Below, piece by piece: positions 56,217-62,901 of a DNA stretch of 62,901 bases; position 1 is the first letter of the stretch, and every line of letters starts with the position of its first letter. The stretch spans positions 25,861 to 88,761 of the forward strand of contig DBPS01000051.1 of NCBI GenBank assembly GCA_002304935.1, written 5' to 3'. Under the pieces are notes generated by a model. It was not told the DNA's origin. It was given only the letters and a program-made list of their open reading frames with translations, and did no database searches. The DNA comes from Candidatus Humimicrobium oleiphilum. GTDB lineage: Bacteria > Actinomycetota > Humimicrobiia > Humimicrobiales > Humimicrobiaceae. The position numbers and the translations under genes are program-made.

Positions 56217-57470
56217 TTGCCTGGAAAAGACGAATTGATTGCAGCAATAGATATTGGAACGACAAAAGTAAGCACACTCATCGGCAGGCTTAAAAAAAAT
56301 AATGTTGTTGAAATAAAAGGATATGGATTATCAAAAAGCAGAGGCATAAAAAAAGGTCTGGTCATTGATATAAACGAAGTAACAAAATCAATACTTGATT
56401 CAGTAGAGCTTGCTGAAAAATCATCAAATTTGTTTATTGACAACGCCTACATCGGAGTTACCGGCAAGCATATTGCTTTCGAAAACAATTATAATGAACT
56501 GACAATAGCTTCTCCTAACAAAATAGTAAGGAAAATTGATGTAGACAGGCTTATATCTCTCACAAACAGGATAAACCTTCCTTCCCAGTATGAAGTAATA
56601 CATACGATAATAAAGCAATTTGTTGCTGATGGAGAAAAAGGCATAGAAGACCCCATAGGGCTTGCGACTGAAAGACTGGGGGTTGAGCTGCTTATAATTT
56701 TTGGTTCATCTTCCATTATGAGAAATATAATCAATTGTGTTAAATCTGCAAATCTGGAAATAGAGGACATAATCATAGAAGCCCTTGCATCTTCTGAAGC
56801 TGTTCTTTCTAATGAGGAAAAAGATAGCGGTGTGATTCTTCTGGATATAGGAGGAGGAACAACAGATGTTGCAGTTTACAAGAATAAGAAAATGGTATTT
56901 ACATATTGTCTGCCTGTAGGCGGAGACCTTATTACAAATGATATTTCAATCGGGCTGAATATTCCTTTCGCAAAAGCAGAAGAAATAAAAAAAAGGTTTG
57001 CAAACGTAGATTACAATTTTCCGGATTTATTGAATAAAGCAAGTATCAGTGAGATGAATATAAACACAAATAAGACTACTTTAAGCATACAGCTTTACAA
57101 TATTGTAAGTTCCAGGATTAAAGAGATGATGCAGATAATCAAAGATAAAATAGATGAATATGGCATTTTAAATTCTATACCCTGCGGGCTTGTTATAACA
57201 GGAGGGTCTTCACAGACCAAAGGTATTCTGAAAATGTCCAGTGCGGTTTTCAATATGCCATCCAGGATAGGTATCTGTATTGATGTGGAAGGACCATCTG
57301 AGGTTGTAAATAATCCGATTTTCTCCACAGGTGTGGGAATTTTGAAATATGCTTTTCAGGTTGATAATTTTGAAGACATAGATAATATTAATAATAAATC
57401 AAGAAATAATTTAAGTTTTGGTGAAAGGTTCAGGATGTTTGTAAATAAAATTTTAAAAGGTGAAAAATAG
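56217..57470 (+). CDS. ftsA: Cell division protein FtsA
   Basis: An actin-like ATPase that tethers FtsZ to the membrane. AAIDIGTTKVSTLIG is the phosphate-1 loop, the SHS2 domain is at about 85-165, and GVILLDIGGGTTDVAVY and GLVITGGSSQTKGI are the later loops. The C-terminal helix FGERFRMFVNKILKGEK is the amphipathic membrane-targeting sequence. The start is TTG at 56217 with GGAGGG 4 bases upstream. The cluster also encodes SepF, a second FtsZ tether. Confidence 0.96.
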   Translation: MPGKDELIAAIDIGTTKVSTLIGRLKKNNVVEIKGYGLSKSRGIKKGLVIDINEVTKSILDSVELAEKSSNLFIDNAYIGVTGKHIAFENNYNELTIASPNKIVRKIDVDRLISLTNRINLPSQYEVIHTIIKQFVADGEKGIEDPIGLATERLGVELLIIFGSSSIMRNIINCVKSANLEIEDIIIEALASSEAVLSNEEKDSGVILLDIGGGTTDVAVYKNKKMVFTYCLPVGGDLITNDISIGLNIPFAKAEEIKKRFANVDYNFPDLLNKASISEMNINTNKTTLSIQLYNIVSSRIKEMMQIIKDKIDEYGILNSIPCGLVITGGSSQTKGILKMSSAVFNMPSRIGICIDVEGPSEVVNNPIFSTGVGILKYAFQVDNFEDIDNINNKSRNNLSFGERFRMFVNKILKGEK

Positions 57471-57480
57471 GGGGTTTAAT

Positions 57481-58632
57481 GTGGGTTTGGAATTTGACAA
57501 GAATTATTATGCGGTTATAAAAGTAATCGGAGTTGGTGGCGGTGGCAGCAATGCTGTCAACAGAATGATGGAAGATAATCTTAATGGCTGCGAGTTTATA
57601 GCTATAAATACTGATGCCCAGGCGTTGATGATGTCAAATGCTGACAGGAAAGTATTGATAGGGGAAACTGGCCTTGGAGCAGGTTCAAACCCTGAATCCG
57701 GCAAATCATCTGCTGAGAAATCCGGAGATGCGATCAGGGAAGTATTAAAAGGTGCGGACATGGTATTTATTACCTGCGGAGAAGGAGGCGGAACAGGAAC
57801 AGGAGCAGCTCCTGTTATTGCTGACATTGCAAAAGAAGAAGGGTGTCTAACTGTTGCCGTGGTGACCAGGCCTTTTACTTTTGAAGGAGTAAAAAGAGGT
57901 CTGCAGGCTGAGGAAGGGATAGATAATTTAAAAGGAAAAGTAGATTGCCTGATTGTTATACCGAATGACAAACTTCTTGAGATAGCAGATGAAAATACTA
58001 CTTTGCTTAATGCGTTTAAATTAGCAGATAATGTACTTAAAGCCGGAGTAAGAGGAGTAACTGATCTTATTACACTTCCCGGCCTTATAAATCTTGATTT
58101 TGCTGATGTCAAATCAATAATAAAAGATTCAGGCAATGCTCTTCTCGGGGATGGTATTTCTTCAGGAGAGAACAGGGCAATAAAAGCAGCACAGCAGGCT
58201 ATAAACAGTCCTTTGATAGAATCTTCGATAGATGGCGCAAAAGGAATTCTTTTAAATGTGTCAGGCGGGCCTGATCTGAAATTATTTGAAGTAAATGAAG
58301 CAGCAGAGATAATCAGAAACTCATCCAGCCAGGAAGCAAATATTATTTTCGGTGCTGTAGTCGACGAAAATATGAAAGACAAAATAAAAGTTACAATAAT
58401 TGCAACTGGCTTTAAAGATAAAAATTTTGAATCCAGGCAAAAACAGGAAAAGCAGAATGAGGCAGTAAAGGAAGAGTCTTTTCCTGAAAACAAACAGGAA
58501 GATAAAAAGAGCACTGAAAGAGAAAGTATCTTCCCGGAATTAAAGGAATCGACAAAAGGAATTAAATTCGGAGAAGAGGAAGATATCCTGGATATCCCTA
58601 CGTTTCTTAGAAAAGATAAAAATCCGTTTTAA
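57481..58632 (+). CDS. ftsZ: Cell division GTPase FtsZ
   Basis: A tubulin homologue that forms the Z ring. VIGVGGGGSNAVNRM opens the GTPase domain, and the tubulin signature GGGTGTGAAPVIA is near residue 100; NTDAQAL and the T7 loop NLDFADVKSI are present. After a charged linker (about 315-360) the protein ends with the conserved peptide DILDIPTFLRK, which binds FtsA and SepF. I chose GTG at 57481, after AGGGGG, over GTG at 57460. The product is 383 residues. Confidence 0.97.
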   Translation: MGLEFDKNYYAVIKVIGVGGGGSNAVNRMMEDNLNGCEFIAINTDAQALMMSNADRKVLIGETGLGAGSNPESGKSSAEKSGDAIREVLKGADMVFITCGEGGGTGTGAAPVIADIAKEEGCLTVAVVTRPFTFEGVKRGLQAEEGIDNLKGKVDCLIVIPNDKLLEIADENTTLLNAFKLADNVLKAGVRGVTDLITLPGLINLDFADVKSIIKDSGNALLGDGISSGENRAIKAAQQAINSPLIESSIDGAKGILLNVSGGPDLKLFEVNEAAEIIRNSSSQEANIIFGAVVDENMKDKIKVTIIATGFKDKNFESRQKQEKQNEAVKEESFPENKQEDKKSTERESIFPELKESTKGIKFGEEEDILDIPTFLRKDKNPF

Positions 58633-58643
58633 TTTGATTTTTA

Positions 58644-59543
58644 ATGGAAATAAATGAAGTTTATAAAAATAAGACATTATATTTTTCACCAATCGGGCTT
58701 CAGGAAAAATATGGACTAAATCTTATATTTACAACTGCAACCAAAGGACAAATCAAAGAAAAGTCAGATGACTTTAATCTTTCTTTTAACGATGAATATA
58801 AACCATCAGAAGTCACTAAAAATAGAAAACTGCTACTTCATTCAAATGAAATAAAAACAGAAAATCCTATTATTTTTTTAAGACAGAGACATGGCAGCAA
58901 AATAATAATCATTGATGAAAACTTTATGTTTAAATTTAAAGAACTCTATCTGGAACTAGACATGATATCATGTGCAAAAAATGATATCCGGAAATTTATT
59001 AAAATAAAAGAATCCCTCCCTGAGGGAGACGGGCTGATAACAGCATTGCCGGATATACCGATAATGGTCCTGGGAGCAGATTGTAATATTATTCTGATAT
59101 GCGACATTAAACAAAGGATCATTGCAGCAGTACATGCAGGATGGCGCGGAGTGCTAGACAATATTCTAAGTTACTGTCTCAATATGCTGATTGACAAATT
59201 TGGCAGCAGGCAAAAAGATTTAATGATTTTCTTCGGACCATCCATAAGAAAATGCTGTTTTGAAATTGGAAGTGAGATTTATAAGGATTTTAAGACAGAA
59301 TTCGAAGAAACCTTCGATGAATATGGTGAAATATGTAATGACGGTAAATATTTTATAGATCTGATAGGCATACTTAAATATCAGGCTTTCAAAACGGGTA
59401 TTTTTGATAAAAATATCAGTGTCGTCGGAGACTGCACATGCTGCTCCGATAATAGTTTGTTTTTTTCTTACAGGAAAGATAAAAAAGCAGGAAGACAGGC
59501 TGCCCTGGCATATATAAGCCAGAAGTTCCAATACAGCAATTAA
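58644..59543 (+). CDS. pgeF: Peptidoglycan editing factor PgeF (YlmD/YfiH family)
   Basis: A multicopper-oxidase-like fold that acts as purine nucleoside phosphorylase/deaminase in vitro and removes mis-built UDP-MurNAc-L-Ser in E. coli. The zinc ligands are in RQRHGS, LGADCNI and HAGWRG, and FGPSIRKCCFEIG follows. At 299 residues it is longer than usual (about 240-280) because of an insert of some 45 residues between RQRHGS and EGDGLIT. It follows ftsZ, as in many Gram-positive genomes. Confidence 0.92.
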   Translation: MEINEVYKNKTLYFSPIGLQEKYGLNLIFTTATKGQIKEKSDDFNLSFNDEYKPSEVTKNRKLLLHSNEIKTENPIIFLRQRHGSKIIIIDENFMFKFKELYLELDMISCAKNDIRKFIKIKESLPEGDGLITALPDIPIMVLGADCNIILICDIKQRIIAAVHAGWRGVLDNILSYCLNMLIDKFGSRQKDLMIFFGPSIRKCCFEIGSEIYKDFKTEFEETFDEYGEICNDGKYFIDLIGILKYQAFKTGIFDKNISVVGDCTCCSDNSLFFSYRKDKKAGRQAALAYISQKFQYSN

Positions 59544-59563
59544 ATCATAGTTTTATCAGCAAA

Positions 59564-60250
59564 ATGGATGAAATAAATAAAATAAAAGAAAATTTAAAAA
59601 AGATAAGATTTAATATCAAAGATACCTGCAGCAGGACAGGCAGAGATGTCGGAAGCGTCAGGCTTCTTATTGCATCCAAATATGCAGATGTAGAACAGAT
59701 AAAAAATTTGTACATGCTTGGATTAAGGGAATTCGGAGAGAACAGAGCGGAAGATATGGCAAAAAAGTCGGAGGCAATAGAAAAAGATGCAGTCTGGCAT
59801 TTCATAGGACATCTTCAGTCAAATAAAATTAAAAGAGTGGTACCTGTTGCAGAATGTATACACTCGGTAGACAGTATTAACACAATTTCTGCCATCGATT
59901 CCTATTGTAAAAAAATTAACAAGATACAGAAAATATTAATAGAGGTAAATCTTTCAGGCGAAGATACCAAATATGGTTTAATGGCAAATGATGTTAACAA
60001 TTTTTTCAAAGATGCGCTAAAATATAATAATATTGAAATAAATGGTCTTATGACAATGGCACCTTTTACAGAAGATACTGAAGCCATTAGAAAAGTTTTT
60101 AAAAATTTAAGATTGATAAAAGAAGATCTGGAATCAGACAACAGAAATCTAAAGCTCAAAGAACTTTCAATGGGTATGAGCAATGATTATGTAACAGCAA
60201 TAGAGGAAGGTTCTACAATAATAAGAATAGGCTCTGCAGTTTTTAGATAA
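59564..60250 (+). CDS. yggS: PLP homeostasis protein YggS/YlmE
   Basis: A single-domain alanine-racemase-like barrel that binds PLP without known catalysis and balances PLP and amino-acid pools. The PLP lysine is in LLIASKYADVEQI near residue 38, and FGENRAED, WHFIGHLQSNK, NLSGED.K.G and ELSMGMSNDY are family motifs. It has 228 residues. It sits between pgeF and sepF, as in Bacillus and many Actinomycetota. Confidence 0.95.
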   Translation: MDEINKIKENLKKIRFNIKDTCSRTGRDVGSVRLLIASKYADVEQIKNLYMLGLREFGENRAEDMAKKSEAIEKDAVWHFIGHLQSNKIKRVVPVAECIHSVDSINTISAIDSYCKKINKIQKILIEVNLSGEDTKYGLMANDVNNFFKDALKYNNIEINGLMTMAPFTEDTEAIRKVFKNLRLIKEDLESDNRNLKLKELSMGMSNDYVTAIEEGSTIIRIGSAVFR

Positions 60251-60273
60251 AATAAATAGTTTAAGGAGATTTT

Positions 60274-60807
60274 ATGCCAGGTTTTTTCAGAAAAACATTG
60301 TCTTTCTTGGGTTTTATTGATGAGGATTATGAAGAGCCTGCACCTAAAAAAAGTCCTGCCGGCAACAGAAGGGAGTATAGCTCCAGAAATAATAATTCAT
60401 CAGTAAAAAACGTTTTGGAAGTTTATCGAAACGATGACAGAAATATTGATGAAAGTAAAAAGACCGGCAGCGGCTGGTTCAGATCTTCAAGAAAAGTCAC
60501 TAATCTTGAGGAAGTCAAGATGGAAAAAAAGACCAAAGTTTTTGTAATCGAACCAAACGGATATGAAGATTCCCAGATAATCGGTGACAAATTCAAATCT
60601 GATATTCCTGTAATAGTGAATCTTCAAAATGAAAACCCTGAAACATCCAAGAGAATTATAGATTTTTGCAGCGGCCTTACCTATGCTTTAAACGGAAGCA
60701 TAGAAAAAGTAGCTGAAAAAGTTTTTCTGATTACCCCTTATAATGTAGAGGTAACTTCAGAGGAAAAAGAGATGCTAAAAGAAAAAGGTTTTTATGAAGA
60801 AATATAA
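60274..60807 (+). CDS. sepF: Cell division protein SepF
   Basis: An FtsZ-bundling membrane anchor. The N-terminus MPGFFRKTLSFLGF is the amphipathic membrane-binding helix. A charged linker runs to about residue 85. The SepF core follows, with DSQIIGDKFKSDIPVIVNL and RIIDFCSGLTYALNG. AAGGAGA precedes the ATG. The length of 177 residues is normal. Its last 14 bases overlap proC. Confidence 0.95.
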   Translation: MPGFFRKTLSFLGFIDEDYEEPAPKKSPAGNRREYSSRNNNSSVKNVLEVYRNDDRNIDESKKTGSGWFRSSRKVTNLEEVKMEKKTKVFVIEPNGYEDSQIIGDKFKSDIPVIVNLQNENPETSKRIIDFCSGLTYALNGSIEKVAEKVFLITPYNVEVTSEEKEMLKEKGFYEEI

Positions 60808-61612
60808 GCTTGGAATTATTGGAATGGGCAATATGGCTTCTGCAATTGTCAGGGGCGTTGCTGACTCTTTTTTTTTAAACACTAAAGATATCTGCTTTTA
60901 TGATACCGATAATGAAAAAGTGCAAAAATCATCATTATCTTTAAAAATGGATTCCTGCAGCGATATCAGAGAAGTTTTTCTGTCATCAGAATTTGTGCTT
61001 CTTGCATTTAAACCCCAAAACCTTAAAGAAAGCTCTTCAATGATTGCCAGCTATTTTAATACTGATAGTAATATACTATTAAGCATACTGGCTGGAATTC
61101 CCATAAAATATTTTGAGGAATTGATTTCAGAAAAAGCAAAGATCATAAGAATAATGCCTAATGCACCTGTCTTAATCAATAAAGGAGTGTCTGCAATTTC
61201 ATTTAATTCAAATATTTCTTCTTCTCAGAAAGATTTTGCAATAAAAATGTTTGGATGTATAGGGAAGACAGTTGTAATTGATGAAAAATATCAAAATCTT
61301 GTGATTGCTTTAAGCGGGAGCAGCCCTGCATATTTTTATCTTATTTGCAAGTATATGGTGGATTTTGGCATAAAAAAAGGAATAGACAAAAAACTTGCAA
61401 AAAAACTGGTCACCGGAAGCATGATAGGCAGCGGAGAGATGCTTGAAAATATTGGTGATGATTTTAATGAAATGATAGTAAAAGTTGCTTCAAAAGGAGG
61501 GACTACGGAAAAAGCTCTTGAAAGTTTTAAAAAAAATGATCTTAAAGAAATAATTAATGATGCCATGGAAAGTGCGTTGAAAAGAGCATATGAAATGGAA
61601 GATTCATTATAA
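60794..61612 (+). CDS. proC: Pyrroline-5-carboxylate reductase ProC
   Basis: The last enzyme of proline synthesis, NAD(P)H-dependent. The Rossmann loop is GIIGMGNMASAIVRG, LLAFKPQNL and IRIMPNAPVLINKGVSA follow, and the C-terminal dimerisation domain has ALSGSSPAYFYL and ASKGGTTEKALESF. It has 272 residues. The ATG overlaps sepF by 14 bases. Its presence in the division cluster, between sepF and divIVA, is a known arrangement in several Gram-positive lineages. Confidence 0.96.
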   Translation: MKKYKLGIIGMGNMASAIVRGVADSFFLNTKDICFYDTDNEKVQKSSLSLKMDSCSDIREVFLSSEFVLLAFKPQNLKESSSMIASYFNTDSNILLSILAGIPIKYFEELISEKAKIIRIMPNAPVLINKGVSAISFNSNISSSQKDFAIKMFGCIGKTVVIDEKYQNLVIALSGSSPAYFYLICKYMVDFGIKKGIDKKLAKKLVTGSMIGSGEMLENIGDDFNEMIVKVASKGGTTEKALESFKKNDLKEIINDAMESALKRAYEMEDSL

Positions 61613-61636
61613 AATTTAATTTTAACAGGAGGAATC

Positions 61637-62497
61637 ATGAATTTAAATTCGGAATATATACAGAAAAAAGAATTCCATACAGTTTTTAAAGGATACAGCA
61701 TGGAAGAAGTAGATAAATTTCTGGATATACTTGCTGTTGAATTCGATAGATTGATAAAGAAAAATAAAGAATTGCAGGATAATCTTGATAAAATGAGATT
61801 TGAAAATCCCTCCCAGGGTGAAGATGTATCAAGGCTTGTCTCTGATGTTCTGGTTTCGGCTCATAAAGTAGCTGATGAAATCAAGAGAAAGGCTGAAATA
61901 GAAGCAAAGGAAATGATTGAAGAGAAAAAAGGCACTGAAGAATTGGAAATAAACAGCCTGATTGAAAGAAAAAGAACAATTGATGAACAGCTGCAGCTAA
62001 CCCAGGGTATTTATAAAGATTTTCTTACAGATATAAAATCTTCTTTAAATGAAATTTCTTTAAAAGTAGAAGATATTGAAAAAAAATTCAAACAAAAACC
62101 AATTGCAAAAACAGCTGATGAAGATGTTTATCCTTCTTTAAAGAAAGATGATTTAAAGACTGAGGCAATGCAGGCTGAAGATGCTGATAAATATGACAGG
62201 AAAGATGATTCTTACATAAGTAATGAAGCTGATATTCCGCAATCTGAAAGCCAGGACAGAGTAATTGAATTTGAGGAAGATAAAAAAATAAGAGATTTTA
62301 TTGAAAGCGGGAATATAGAAGAAGAACAAAATGTTCCTGACAGGGATTTTGATCAGTTGCACGATTCAAGGACAGAAAAAAAGATCTTTGATGAATTTGA
62401 AGAAGAAAAAATACATAAAGATAAAAGAAAAAATGATATTGGAAACCCCGATATAATTGATGAATTTTTTGGGGACAATGAAGAAAGAAAATATTAG
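61637..62497 (+). CDS. divIVA: DivIVA-family cell pole/septum protein
   Basis: A coiled-coil scaffold that recognises curved membrane. The N-terminal module has EYIQKKEFHTVFKGYSMEEV and DKFLDILAVEFDRL. A second coiled coil follows at about residues 65-155, then a long acidic, low-complexity tail rich in Glu, Asp and Lys to residue 286. The membrane loop residue in FHTVFKGY is aromatic, as expected. AGGAGG precedes the ATG. It overlaps yggU by 20 bases. Confidence 0.93.
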   Translation: MNLNSEYIQKKEFHTVFKGYSMEEVDKFLDILAVEFDRLIKKNKELQDNLDKMRFENPSQGEDVSRLVSDVLVSAHKVADEIKRKAEIEAKEMIEEKKGTEELEINSLIERKRTIDEQLQLTQGIYKDFLTDIKSSLNEISLKVEDIEKKFKQKPIAKTADEDVYPSLKKDDLKTEAMQAEDADKYDRKDDSYISNEADIPQSESQDRVIEFEEDKKIRDFIESGNIEEEQNVPDRDFDQLHDSRTEKKIFDEFEEEKIHKDKRKNDIGNPDIIDEFFGDNEERKY

Positions 62498-62750
62498 GAT
62501 ATTAGTAAAACCCGGCTCATCAAAAACGGAAATTATAGGTATGCATGATGGAATGGTTAAAGTGAGAGTTTCTTCTCAGCCGGAAAAAGGAAAAGCAAAC
62601 AAGGAACTTATAGATTTTATATCTGTAAAATTACGGATACCTAAAAAAGAAATTAAAATAGTTTCCGGAGAATTTTCAAATATAAAAAGCCTTGAAATAA
62701 AAGGATTCTGCCAGGATTCCTTTATAAAACTTATCTCAGAAAATCAGTAA
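62478..62750 (+). CDS. DUF167 family protein YggU
   Basis: 90 residues with the family pattern ILVKPGSSKTEIIG, KVRVSSQPEKGKANKELI and VSGEFSNIKSLEI. Function is not established. The frame opens at 62457, but the ATG at 62478 gives a normal N-terminus and a 20-base overlap with divIVA. It is the last gene of the cluster. Confidence 0.88.
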   Translation: MKKENIRILVKPGSSKTEIIGMHDGMVKVRVSSQPEKGKANKELIDFISVKLRIPKKEIKIVSGEFSNIKSLEIKGFCQDSFIKLISENQ

Positions 62751-62901
62751 AGCATCTATTCACATGAAAATATACTAAATAAGCCTATAATAACCGTATA
62801 TTATTTATAATATAGTCTGTAAATTTATTTGATAAATAATATAACTCATTATAACAAATAAAAACTAATCAATACTAATATTATATAATAATAATATATA
62901 A
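62751..62901. other. Very AT-rich end of window without a gene
   Basis: These 151 bases are almost entirely A and T, with several short TATAAT-like strings. I see no gene, G/C-containing hairpin or clear promoter pair. It may contain the terminator of the dcw cluster or the promoter of a gene beyond the window. Confidence 0.5.

Noticed and set aside
57507..58514. 335-codon open frame on the minus strand opposite ftsZ
   Set aside because: It lies wholly within ftsZ, and its translation is rich in Ser, Pro and Phe as expected for a shadow frame. ftsZ is certain.
1..62901. tRNA/rRNA genes, CRISPR arrays, IS elements or prophage
   Set aside because: No intergenic gap has the GC-rich cloverleaf, regular spaced repeats, transposase or phage genes needed to support any of these.

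Overview
The window is a low-GC (roughly one-third G+C by eye), gene-dense bacterial chromosomal segment. It has no tRNA, rRNA, CRISPR array, IS element or prophage that I could see. The right third is a complete division and cell wall (dcw) cluster with MraZ, FtsA, SepF and DivIVA. MurE carries the DNPR motif of meso-diaminopimelate ligases, and no outer-membrane genes are visible. The order ftsZ-pgeF-yggS-sepF-proC-divIVA is typical of Gram-positive-type lineages (Firmicutes/Actinomycetota). Together with a flavodiiron protein, several ferredoxin-type proteins and glycogen metabolism, this suggests an anaerobic, probably uncultured monoderm, perhaps a deep low-GC Actinomycetota-like lineage. 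That placement is inference. TTG starts behind strong Shine-Dalgarno sequences are frequent.

Layout. 1-1.8 kb: dihydroxyacetone kinase subunits DhaL and DhaK. 1.9-3.1 kb: flavodiiron protein (minus strand). 3.3-5.6 kb: FecCD/BtuC-type permease and a fused ABC ATPase. 5.8-7.0 kb: DUF362-ferredoxin protein. 7.0-13.0 kb, minus strand: alpha/beta hydrolase, UPF0104 membrane protein, response regulator, GAF-PAS histidine kinase and glycogen synthase GlgA. 13.2-20.8 kb, plus strand: glgB, a GH57/DUF3536 glycosidase, malQ and glgC, which with the divergent glgA form a full glycogen synthesis and remodelling island. 21-26.8 kb: second DUF362-ferredoxin protein, CopZ/CopA copper export, a flavodoxin-like reductase, a TlpA-like lipoprotein and Lgt. 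26.9-31 kb: queH, hisD-hisC and a methyltetrahydrofolate methyltransferase, closed by a clear terminator. 31.1-32.2 kb: an isolated MsmX/UgpC-type sugar ABC ATPase between two terminators, with more GC-rich codon use than its neighbours.

32.3-36.6 kb is the most unusual part: a geranylgeranyl-reductase-family flavoprotein, a metallophosphoesterase, a cyclic 2,3-diphosphoglycerate synthetase homologue and a 2-phosphoglycerate kinase homologue. The last two are the known enzymes for making cyclic 2,3-diphosphoglycerate, a solute best known from thermophilic methanogens. Finding both, adjacent, in a bacterial genome beside a phosphoesterase suggests a synthesis and turnover module.

36.6-40.3 kb: small membrane and secreted proteins of unknown function, an FmdB-type zinc ribbon, and xseA-xseB. 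40.4-62.75 kb: the dcw cluster, preceded by a sigma-70-like promoter and tandem 10-bp GTGGGGAAAA repeats that match the expected MraZ operator. Genes are mraZ, rsmH, ftsL-like, ftsI, murE, murF, mraY, murD, ftsW, murG, murC, murB, ddl, ftsQ, ftsA, ftsZ, pgeF, yggS, sepF, proC, divIVA and yggU. They are tightly packed and often overlap, so translational coupling is likely. The last 150 bases are very AT-rich and hold no gene I can identify.
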